From positions 1 to 18,703 of the forward strand of contig JBJEUH010000135.1 of assembly GCA_051883735.1 (NCBI GenBank): a DNA stretch of 18,703 nt, given 5' to 3'. Source of the DNA: Ventricola sp051883735. Lineage in GTDB: Bacteria; Bacillota; Clostridia; Christensenellales; Aristaeellaceae. Positions 14,083 to 18,703 of this stretch are shown one piece after another; within the stretch, counting starts at the first letter, position 1, and the number at the start of each line of letters is the position of its first letter. Made by a program: the position numbers and the translations under genes. Below the pieces are notes generated by a model, which was not told where the DNA came from, ran no database searches, and was given only the letters and a program-made list of their open reading frames with translations.

Positions 14083-14117
14083 TCGTGAGCATTCGCGCCC
14101 TTTATCTGAGGATCGTA

Positions 14118-15008
14118 TCAATCCTTCTTATCCATCGCCAGCAGGAAGATCGTCGAGAGGATGCACGCAAAGCCGAGCAGGTCCATGCCGGTGAAGCGCG
14201 CGCCCATCAGCAGCGCGGAGAACACCGCGGCGGACACCGGCTCGATGGACGCGTACAGGCTGCCCTTCTTCGGGCCGACGCAGCGCACGCCCTCCATATA
14301 CGCCGAGAACGCCGCCACCGTGCCCACGAGGATGATGACGACCATCGCCGCGACGGCCTGCGCGTCGAGCGCGACCTCCATCGCAAACGGGCGGAACGCC
14401 GCCATCAGCATGGCGCCGCCGATCAGCATGCCCCAGGCCGTGACCACCGCCGAGCCGTACGTCTCCAGCAGCCTGCCCGGCTGCACGGTGTAGACCGCCA
14501 GCGCGACGGCGGAGAGCATGCCCCAGAACAGCGCCCTGGAGGAGAGCACCATGGTCTTCGGGTTGCCATGCGTCGCCAGCAGGAACGTGCCTGCCAGCGC
14601 CAGCACGATGGCCAGCACCTCCGCAGGCCGGGGGAGCCGCCTGCCGCGCAGGGACATGTAGACCAGAATCAGCACCGGGCCGGTGTATTGCAGCACCGTC
14701 GCCGTGCCGGCGTTCGACGCGCCGATCGCGGAAAAATAGGTGTACTGGCACATGCTCATGCCCAGCACGCCGAAGATCACGATGTCCCTCGCGTCCTTTT
14801 TGAAGACGTCGAAGACATGCCTGCCCTCGCGCGCAAAGCACACGAGCAGAAGCACCAGCCCCGCCGCCGTCAGGCGGATGGGCACGATGAACTCGCTCGT
14901 CAGGCCCTTGGTCTGCAAAAGATACTGGCCGCATGTGCCGGAAAAGCCCCAGAGCATGCCGCCCAGCAGGGTCAGCAGCGCGCCGCGCAGCGCAGGATTG
15001 TTCTTCAT
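14118..15008 (-). CDS. EamA/DMT-family membrane transporter
   Basis: The 296-residue protein is strongly hydrophobic, with about ten membrane segments arranged as two five-helix EamA repeats. The first begins GALLTLLGGMLWGFSGTCGQ, with the typical SNAGTATVLQYTGPVLI segment, and the second begins at ALFWGMLSAVALAVYTVQPG and ends with SLYASIEPVSAAVFSALLMG. Such proteins export or import small metabolites across the cytoplasmic membrane; the substrate is unknown. It has its own promoter, shared back to back with dus. No clear terminator follows; the palindromic repeats lie downstream. Confidence 0.9.
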   Translation of the reverse strand: MKNNPALRGALLTLLGGMLWGFSGTCGQYLLQTKGLTSEFIVPIRLTAAGLVLLLVCFAREGRHVFDVFKKDARDIVIFGVLGMSMCQYTYFSAIGASNAGTATVLQYTGPVLILVYMSLRGRRLPRPAEVLAIVLALAGTFLLATHGNPKTMVLSSRALFWGMLSAVALAVYTVQPGRLLETYGSAVVTAWGMLIGGAMLMAAFRPFAMEVALDAQAVAAMVVIILVGTVAAFSAYMEGVRCVGPKKGSLYASIEPVSAAVFSALLMGARFTGMDLLGFACILSTIFLLAMDKKD

Positions 15009-15047
15009 ATTTCACGCCTCTTTTGTCATCAAGCAGAATTTCATCCC

Positions 15048-15076
15048 ATTGTACCCATCCTGCGCGCGTTTGTCAA
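15048..15076 (-). promoter_or_regulatory. Promoter of the EamA gene
   Basis: On the minus strand TTGACA (15076-15071) and TACAAT (15053-15048) are 17 bp apart, about 40 nt before the ATG. Confidence 0.85.
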
Positions 15077-15105
15077 TTGCCCCGGCGGGCGTTTCGTGCT
15101 ACAAT
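15077..15105 (+). promoter_or_regulatory. Promoter of dus
   Basis: TTGCCC (15077-15082) and TACAAT (15100-15105) are 17 bp apart. Its -35 box directly abuts the -35 box of the divergent EamA promoter. Confidence 0.75.
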
Positions 15106-15135
15106 GGTATCCACTTTGATCAGAAGGAGCTTTTC

Positions 15136-16101
15136 ATGTCCCTGCCTGTCTATTTTGCGCCGCTTGAGGGCGTCACCGATACCGTCTACCGCCAGGTGCA
15201 CCATGCGCACTTCACCGGCCCCGTCAAATACTTCATCCCCTTCATCAGCCCCACGCAGAACCTCGTGCTCACCCCGCGCGAGCGCAGGAACGTCGAGCCG
15301 CAGGCCAACGCCGGCATGAACGCCGTGCCGCAGGTGCTCACAAAAAACGCCGACCATTTCATCTGGGCGGCAAATCTGCTGCACGACCTGGGCTATGAGG
15401 AGATCAACCTGAACGCCGGCTGCCCGTCCGGCACGGTCACGGCCAAGGGCAAGGGCGCGGGCCTTCTGCAGCGCCCGCAGGAGCTGATGTGGTTCCTCGA
15501 CGAGGTCTTCGCGCGCACGCCGGTGCGCGTGTCCGTCAAGACGCGCATCGGCTTTTCCTCCCCGGACGAGTTTGAGACGCTGCTTGCGCTCTACAACCGC
15601 TACCCGATCCGCGAGCTCATCATCCATCCGCGCACGCGCGAGGAATACTACAAGGGCGCGGTGCACCGGGACGTGTACGCCGCAGCGGAGGCAGGCGCGC
15701 GCATGCCCCTCGTCTACAACGGCGACCTGTTCACCCCGGACAGCTGCCGCGCGTTTGAGCGGGAGCACCCGAAGACCGGCGCGCTGATGCTCGGCCGCGG
15801 CATGCTCGCCAATCCCGCGCTCGCGCAGACCTATGCCGGCGGCGCGCCGCTCACACAGGAGACGCTGCAGGCGTTCCACGACGATCTGCTGCGCGCCTAT
15901 CAGGCGGTCTATCCCGCCAGCGTGGTGCTCGGGCGCATGCGCGAGGTCGCCAAGAACATTGCCTGCTGCTTCGAGGGCGCAGAAAAGCCGCTGAAGGCCG
16001 CCCGCAAGGCCAGCTCCCTGGCTGCCTATCAGGACGCCGTCACGCGGCTGTTTGGCGATTATGCGCTTTCGGCCAATCCCTGCTTCTCTGCGCGCAGCTG
16101 A
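15136..16101 (+). CDS. dus: tRNA-dihydrouridine synthase
   Basis: ATG 15136 follows AGAAGGAGC and gives 321 residues, right for Dus; the open frame upstream runs through the promoter. The FMN barrel starts YFAPLEGVTDTVYR. The active-site segment is NLNAGCPSGTVTAKGKGAGL with C96 as general acid, followed by SVKTRIGF (K135), IIHPRTREEYYKG, YNGDLFT and LGRGMLANP. It reduces uridines in tRNA D-loops with NADPH. The subtype (DusB, DusC or other) is not clear. The 3' end overlaps a possible minus-strand small ORF by 43 nt. Confidence 0.93.
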   Translation: MSLPVYFAPLEGVTDTVYRQVHHAHFTGPVKYFIPFISPTQNLVLTPRERRNVEPQANAGMNAVPQVLTKNADHFIWAANLLHDLGYEEINLNAGCPSGTVTAKGKGAGLLQRPQELMWFLDEVFARTPVRVSVKTRIGFSSPDEFETLLALYNRYPIRELIIHPRTREEYYKGAVHRDVYAAAEAGARMPLVYNGDLFTPDSCRAFEREHPKTGALMLGRGMLANPALAQTYAGGAPLTQETLQAFHDDLLRAYQAVYPASVVLGRMREVAKNIACCFEGAEKPLKAARKASSLAAYQDAVTRLFGDYALSANPCFSARS

Positions 16102-16205
16102 TCCTCGCGCATCTGCATCCACATCGCGCACAGGGTAAACGCCAGGCACGCCACCACCAGCGGCACGCCGAACACAAGCAGAAGCACCAACTGAATCAGA
16201 CTCAC
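16059..16205 (-). CDS. Probable small single-pass membrane protein (48 aa)
   Basis: On the minus strand GTG 16205 follows AAGAGGGG at good spacing and opens 48 codons to TAA 16061-16059. The product starts MSLIQLVLLLVFGVPLVVAC, forming one membrane helix at about residues 3-29, then a charged tail rich in Q, E, R and K. Its last 43 nt are antisense to the end of dus. It lies 49 nt after the HTH gene stop. The hairpin between them has A-rich, not U-rich, flanks on this strand, so cotranscription is plausible. A signal-less membrane peptide in a possibly SOS-controlled unit suggests a stress or toxin-like role, but this is speculation. Confidence 0.5.
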   Translation of the reverse strand: MSLIQLVLLLVFGVPLVVACLAFTLCAMWMQMREDQLRAEKQGLAESA

Positions 16206-16243
16206 TCAAAACCCCTCTTTTCCCGTTTGTCAATTGTATTTTT

Positions 16244-16273
16244 TCAAGCCGGCGTCATGCCGGCTTGATTTTT
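16244..16273 (+). terminator. Intrinsic terminator after dus
   Basis: TCAAGCCGGC (16244-16253) and GCCGGCTTGA (16259-16268) form a perfect 10-bp stem with a 5-nt loop, followed by TTTTT on the plus strand. It overlaps the last codons of the opposing HTH gene. On the minus strand A-residues follow, so it should not stop that transcript efficiently. Confidence 0.8.
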
Positions 16274-16581
16274 GCCCTTCGGTTTTTCGGCGCGGCCATG
16301 TAGCGCGCAATGCTGCGCACGGCCACGCGCCGCCCGCTGCACGCGCCCTCGATGCGCCCGTCCGCAAGCATCGCGTACACCGTCGCGCGCGTCACGCCCA
16401 GGATCTTCGCCGTCGCCGTCTTGTCCACGTACTCGCCGTACTGGGCGACAAGCGCTTCCTCCTTGCGCGCGAATTCCTCTTCCCCCGTCCACAGGGATCT
16501 GCGCGTGCGCTCCTCCAGCGCCAGCACGCGCCGCTCCAGGTCGGCCATCCGCTGCAAAGACATCTCCATCGCCATTTCCAC
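16255..16581 (-). CDS. Helix-turn-helix DNA-binding protein, excisionase/HTH_17-like
   Basis: The frame gives 108 residues from GTG 16581; ATG 16575 or 16569 are also possible and no ribosome site decides. The N-terminal part (SLQRMADLERRVLALEERTR) is a likely coiled coil. Residues from about 52 (YVDKTATAKILGVTRATVYA, then MLADGRIEGACSGRRVAVRS) form a MerR/excisionase-type winged helix, a fold used by phage Xis proteins and small regulators. It is transcribed divergently from the S24 repressor, like a Cro or early-gene partner. Its promoter holds the SOS box. The C-terminus is basic and overlaps the dus terminator. Confidence 0.75.
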   Translation of the reverse strand: MEMAMEMSLQRMADLERRVLALEERTRRSLWTGEEEFARKEEALVAQYGEYVDKTATAKILGVTRATVYAMLADGRIEGACSGRRVAVRSIARYMAAPKNRRAKIKPA

Positions 16582-16647
16582 GCCCTATCGATCCCCTTTC
16601 CGCAAAATCCACTTTTTTCCAAATTGCGTCTTGAACTTGATTCTTTC

Positions 16648-16685
16648 ATTCCACATCAAAAGCAATACAATCCAAATTGTGGAAT
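16648..16685. repeat. Inverted repeat in the leader of the HTH gene
   Basis: ATTCCACA (16648-16655) and TGTGGAAT (16678-16685) are perfect inverted copies, 22 bp apart, in an AT-rich stretch between the minus promoter and the HTH start. It could form a leader hairpin or be a binding site. Confidence 0.45.
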
Positions 16686-16759
16686 CAAAAAACCACTTTC
16701 CAGATTCTCCAACCGGGCAACGCCCTGTCGGTTTTTGTCACTCGTTTGGCGACAACGTC

Positions 16760-16788
16760 ATTCTAGCACGCGAACGGCTGTTCGTCAA
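16760..16788 (-). promoter_or_regulatory. Leftward promoter of the HTH gene
   Basis: On the minus strand TTGACG (16788-16783) and TAGAAT (16765-16760) are 17 bp apart. The leader to the HTH start is about 170 nt. Confidence 0.7.
16771..16784. promoter_or_regulatory. LexA-type SOS box
   Basis: CGAACGGCTGTTCG is a perfect inverted repeat matching the Gram-positive LexA box pattern CGAAC-N4-GTTCG. It lies between the -35 and -10 boxes of the leftward promoter, so LexA would block that promoter until DNA damage. Confidence 0.7.
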
Positions 16789-16826
16789 CCGTTTGGTGAC
16801 AATTTTTTGAAAAATTTTTAAAAGCG

Positions 16827-16854
16827 TTGCATTTGGCGACCAATCTGTTATAAT
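16827..16854 (+). promoter_or_regulatory. Promoter of the S24 repressor
   Basis: TTGCAT (16827-16832) and TATAAT (16849-16854) are 16 bp apart, with an extended -10 TGT just before. One TTTGGCGACCA copy fills the spacer. Confidence 0.85.
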
Positions 16855-16900
16855 GACAGAGGAAGAAGCTTGTAAAATGATGAAAAGGAGGCATGCAGCC

Positions 16901-17530
16901 ATGGAATTCGGCGATATGCTCAAGGCCATCCGCAAGGAGCGCGGCCTCTCTCAGGACGAACTCGCCTCCCTGCTGGGCACCACCAAGCAGGTGATCAGCC
17001 GCTATGAGACCAAGCAGCGCGTCCCGCGCCTGTCCGTCGTGGCGGATTACGCCGCCAAGCTCGGCGTGCCGCTGGCGCTGCTCTCCGGACAGCAGACCTC
17101 CCCCGCATGGGATGCGCCCCCGGAAGGCGGCGTGCGCCGCGTCCCGATCATCGGCAGCGTCGCCTGCGGCGAGCCGATCTACAAGCCTGGCGACGGCACG
17201 GATTACGCCACCATCGAGGAGGACGTCCCGTGCGACTTCGCGCTCATCGCGCAGGGCGACTCGATGACCGGCGACCGCATTCACTCCGGCGACCTCGTCT
17301 TCATCCGCCGCCAGGACAGCGTGCGCGACGGCGAAATCGCTGCGGTCGCGCTGGATGACGAGCTGACGCTCAAGCGCGTGCGCCGCATTCTCGATCCGGC
17401 CGGTCGCGTCGCGTTCACCCAGCTGATGCCCTCCAACCCCAAATACGCCCCCATCACCATCGGCGGCGCGCAGGAGACCCGCAACGTCAGCATTCTGGGC
17501 AAGGCGGTCGCCGTGCGCTTCATGATCTGA
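16901..17530 (+). CDS. XRE-family repressor with S24/LexA-like self-cleavage domain
   Basis: ATG 16901 follows AAAAGGAGG and gives 209 residues; an ATG at 16853 lies inside the -10 box and is rejected. The N-terminal XRE fold spans about 3-60 (MLKAIRKERGLSQDELASLL, then GTTKQVISRYETKQRVP). The C-terminal S24 domain has a likely cleavage pair C89-G90 in SVACGEPI, the serine S121 in QGDSMTGD, and the lysine K158 in ELTLKRV. Such CI-like repressors cut themselves when RecA is activated. It lacks the winged helix of true Firmicutes LexA, so it probably binds the TTTGGYGACMA repeats rather than the SOS box. No other phage genes are nearby. Confidence 0.9.
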   Translation: MEFGDMLKAIRKERGLSQDELASLLGTTKQVISRYETKQRVPRLSVVADYAAKLGVPLALLSGQQTSPAWDAPPEGGVRRVPIIGSVACGEPIYKPGDGTDYATIEEDVPCDFALIAQGDSMTGDRIHSGDLVFIRRQDSVRDGEIAAVALDDELTLKRVRRILDPAGRVAFTQLMPSNPKYAPITIGGAQETRNVSILGKAVAVRFMI

Positions 17531-17596
17531 GCGCGCGGCAAAGCCAGCGGGCCATGCCCTGGCCAATGCTTTTCAAGAAAAAATCGACATAAGAAA

Positions 17597-17626
17597 AAGA
17601 AGCGGCGCTTGTCCGCTTCTTGTTTT
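17597..17626. terminator. Bidirectional terminator between the repressor and DUF4364 genes
   Basis: AAGAAGCGG (17597-17605) and CCGCTTCTT (17613-17621) form a 9-bp stem. The plus strand continues GTTTT and the minus strand TTTCTT, so it can end both converging transcripts. Confidence 0.85.
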
Positions 17627-18185
17627 ATGGTTGATCTGCTTCGCCTTGCGGCGGTTCCTCCGCAGGCAGTTCGCCCAGCTCGCCCATGATCTGCTGGTAC
17701 AGCTTCGGGGCCAGCTTCGGCCATCGCTCGCAAAAGCGCTTGGCCTGCGCCTTGGTCGCCGCCGTCAGCGTCATGGAGAAGATCTCCTCGCCGGATTCCA
17801 GCGCGCGCAGCGTCACAGCGTAGCCGTTGCCCGCGGGCGCGTACTGCGCCGGGGTGGACAGCTCGTCGCGCACCCGCCGGCGCCACGCCGGGCCATGCTC
17901 CGTGAGCTTTTCCTGCTGAGAGGCGCGGATGCGCGAGGCAAACATTTCCATGCTCTGCCGCCCTTCCGGGGTCAGATACAGCAGCATGCCCTCCAGGTGG
18001 TGCGACTGGCGCACAAGGCCCGCTTCCTTCAGGCCCGACAGCGCCAGAAAGAACTGGAACTGGCTCTGCAGCCCGGTTTCCACCACAAATCGGAGCAGCT
18101 GTTCTTCCGTGCAGCCGCCCAGCTGGTCAAGCGCGCACAAGAGCACGAGCTTATCTTCCTCTTCTGTGGCATGCACATCAAACAC
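17625..18185 (-). CDS. DUF4364-family winged-helix-like protein
   Basis: The start is GTG 18185, with GGGAGG 7 nt upstream, giving 186 residues; the longer frame runs through the HPr-like gene. The N-terminal half reads DKLVLLCALDQLGGCTEEQL, QFQFFLALSGLKEAGLV and YLTPEGRQSMEMF, the pattern of a winged-helix domain as in DUF4364. The C-terminal half (GYAVTLRALESGEEIFSMTL) is a strand-rich domain, ending in an acidic, proline-containing tail. DUF4364 is widespread in Clostridia without known function; DNA binding is a structural inference. It lies 25 nt after the HPr-like gene and is cotranscribed with it. Confidence 0.8.
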   Translation of the reverse strand: MFDVHATEEEDKLVLLCALDQLGGCTEEQLLRFVVETGLQSQFQFFLALSGLKEAGLVRQSHHLEGMLLYLTPEGRQSMEMFASRIRASQQEKLTEHGPAWRRRVRDELSTPAQYAPAGNGYAVTLRALESGEEIFSMTLTAATKAQAKRFCERWPKLAPKLYQQIMGELGELPAEEPPQGEADQP

Positions 18186-18210
18186 AGGCGCACCTCCCAA
18201 AAGAATGCAG

Positions 18211-18462
18211 TCAGGCTTCCTTCTCCCCGTCCTCGACCAGGTAGCCCTCCAGCGCCTTGAGCAGGTCGTCGCAGTCATCGCTGTAAATGTCCATGCGAAT
18301 CGGGTGGGACAGGTCGATGGAGAAGATGCCCAGAATGGACTTCGCATCGACCACATAGCGGCCGGAGCGCAGATCCATGTCATACGGATAACGGTTAACC
18401 AGGCTGACGAAGTTCTTCACGTGATCGGTCATCGTCGTCAGGCGGATATTGACAGATTTCAT
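18211..18462 (-). CDS. HPr-like protein lacking the catalytic histidine
   Basis: The 83-residue protein keeps the HPr fold signature around DAKSILGIFSIDLSHPI, where S42 matches the regulatory Ser46 region of HPr. The catalytic His15 loop (HARPA in HPr) is missing; the equivalent stretch is TTMTDHVKNFVSLV. It therefore cannot serve as a normal PTS phosphocarrier, and by analogy with Bacillus Crh it may be regulatory. The ATG follows GGAAGGG. It has a consensus promoter overlapped by a catabolite-response-like sequence. It is first in a two-gene unit with the DUF4364 gene. Confidence 0.8.
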   Translation of the reverse strand: MKSVNIRLTTMTDHVKNFVSLVNRYPYDMDLRSGRYVVDAKSILGIFSIDLSHPIRMDIYSDDCDDLLKALEGYLVEDGEKEA

Positions 18463-18497
18463 ACGGACGATCCCTTCCTTTTTCCATACATATGCGT

Positions 18498-18526
18498 ATT
18501 ATACCCGAAACATGAGGCGAATGCAA
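18498..18526 (-). promoter_or_regulatory. Promoter of the HPr-like/DUF4364 unit
   Basis: On the minus strand TTGCAT (18526-18521) and TATAAT (18503-18498) are 17 bp apart, giving a leader of about 30 nt. Confidence 0.85.
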
Positions 18527-18536
18527 GCGCTTACGG
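18521..18536 (+). promoter_or_regulatory. cre-like site overlapping the -35 box
   Basis: ATGCAAGCGCTTACGG fits the Bacillus cre pattern WTGNAANCGNWWNCAW at all but the last two positions. It overlaps the -35 box of the HPr-like gene. CcpA binding is inference from the match alone. Confidence 0.4.
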
Positions 18537-18584
18537 GCGTGATCCTTTCCGTGTCAACTTTTTCAAAAAAGTTGCCGAAAAGGG

Positions 18585-18613
18585 TTGACTTCTTCGCCAC
18601 TTTGAAGTATACT
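18585..18613 (+). promoter_or_regulatory. Promoter of tRNA-Val
   Basis: TTGACT (18585-18590) and TATACT (18608-18613) are 17 bp apart, ending 13 nt before the tRNA. Confidence 0.8.
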
Positions 18614-18626
18614 GTATCTCGTGCTT

Positions 18627-18703
18627 GGGGTCGTAGCTCAGCTGGTCAGAGCGCCACGTTGACATCGTGGAGGTCGTAGGTTCGAGCCCTATCGACCCCA
18701 CCA
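18627..18703 (+). tRNA. tRNA-Val (anticodon GAC)
   Basis: The full cloverleaf can be folded: acceptor GGGGTCG/CGACCCC, D-arm GCTC/GAGC, anticodon stem CCACG/CGTGG with loop TTGACAT (anticodon GAC at 18661-18663), and T-arm GTAGG-TTCGAGC-CCTAT with one G-T pair. The discriminator A and an encoded CCA end exactly at the window edge. GAC reads the valine codons GUC and GUU. More tRNA genes may follow outside the window. Confidence 0.95.

Larger units (their letters stand above)
16745..16842 (+). repeat. Three direct copies of TTTGGYGACMA, candidate repressor operators
   Basis: TTTGGCGACAA (16745-16755), TTTGGTGACAA (16792-16802) and TTTGGCGACCA (16832-16842) occur in the same orientation. The first overlaps the probable start of the leftward transcript, the second abuts its -35 box, and the third lies in the spacer of the rightward promoter. 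This is the layout expected for a repressor controlling both itself and a divergent gene. Confidence 0.7.

Noticed and set aside
14085..15119. Plus-strand open frame opposite the EamA gene
   Set aside because: The minus-strand reading gives a coherent ten-helix transporter with its own promoter; the plus reading is His/Arg/Gln-rich noise.
16227..16232. TTGACA on the minus strand before the 48-residue ORF as its own promoter
   Set aside because: A -10 box would have to fall at about the GTG start, and none is present there.
18555..18574. AT-only inverted repeat CAACTTTTT/AAAAAGTTG before the tRNA promoter
   Set aside because: Its loop would be only two bases and no transcript is expected to end here on either strand, so I do not call it a terminator.
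18627..18703. tRNA-Val as an integration site for a mobile element linked to the S24 repressor
   Set aside because: No integrase, no repeated tRNA 3' end and no other phage gene is visible in the window.

Overview
This is a GC-rich window (roughly 60-65% by eye) with a Clostridia-like (Bacillota) gene set. The signs are FabK as the enoyl-ACP reductase, a MarR/FabT-type regulator beside an acc-fab cluster, a DUF4364-type protein, an HPr-like protein, a class M sirtuin paired with a zinc macrodomain, strong AGGAGG-type ribosome sites, frequent GTG/TTG starts and TTGACA-17-TATAAT promoters. A gut or host-associated Clostridia lineage is likely, but I cannot fix the species.

Left part (1-4621, + strand). 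The window opens in the tail of a pyridoxamine-phosphate-oxidase-like flavoprotein. Next come a zinc macrodomain ADP-ribosyl hydrolase and a SirTM sirtuin, which together write and erase protein ADP-ribosylation. An orphan 89-residue protein follows, and its Shine-Dalgarno lies inside a terminator-like hairpin. A self-contained operon comes next: a TetR regulator with two near-identical operators on its promoter, a second-type RsgA GTPase and a methyltransferase, joined by ATGA overlaps.

Centre (4737-13264, - strand). One long fatty acid operon reads leftward from a TTGACA/TACAAT promoter: acpP, accB, accC, accD, accA, fabK, fabG, fabF, fabZ. It covers all four acetyl-CoA carboxylase subunits, the elongation cycle and ACP. 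fabD and fabH are absent. The genes from accB onward are spaced by 17 nt or less or overlap, while acpP is set apart by a hairpin. marR (FabT-like) and a HAD phosphatase follow from their own promoter and end at a strong terminator. Two tandem TTTTANNTAAAA sites just after the acpP start site are the best candidate operators.

Right part (13435-18703). It holds a 76-residue orphan protein, a pair of palindromic intergenic repeats, an EamA transporter and a dihydrouridine synthase fired from abutting divergent promoters, and a phage-like genetic switch. The switch has an S24-type self-cleaving repressor transcribed rightward. A helix-turn-helix protein, and probably an unannotated 48-residue membrane protein, are transcribed leftward. 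Three TTTGGYGACMA repeats and one LexA-type SOS box lie among the two promoters. After that come a DUF4364 protein and an HPr-like protein lacking the catalytic histidine, under a promoter with a catabolite-response-like site, and finally tRNA-Val(GAC) at the right edge.

The most interesting regions are the SOS-box/S24 switch with its small membrane protein, the ribosome-site-masking hairpin at 1891-1934, and the tandem operators of the fatty acid operon.
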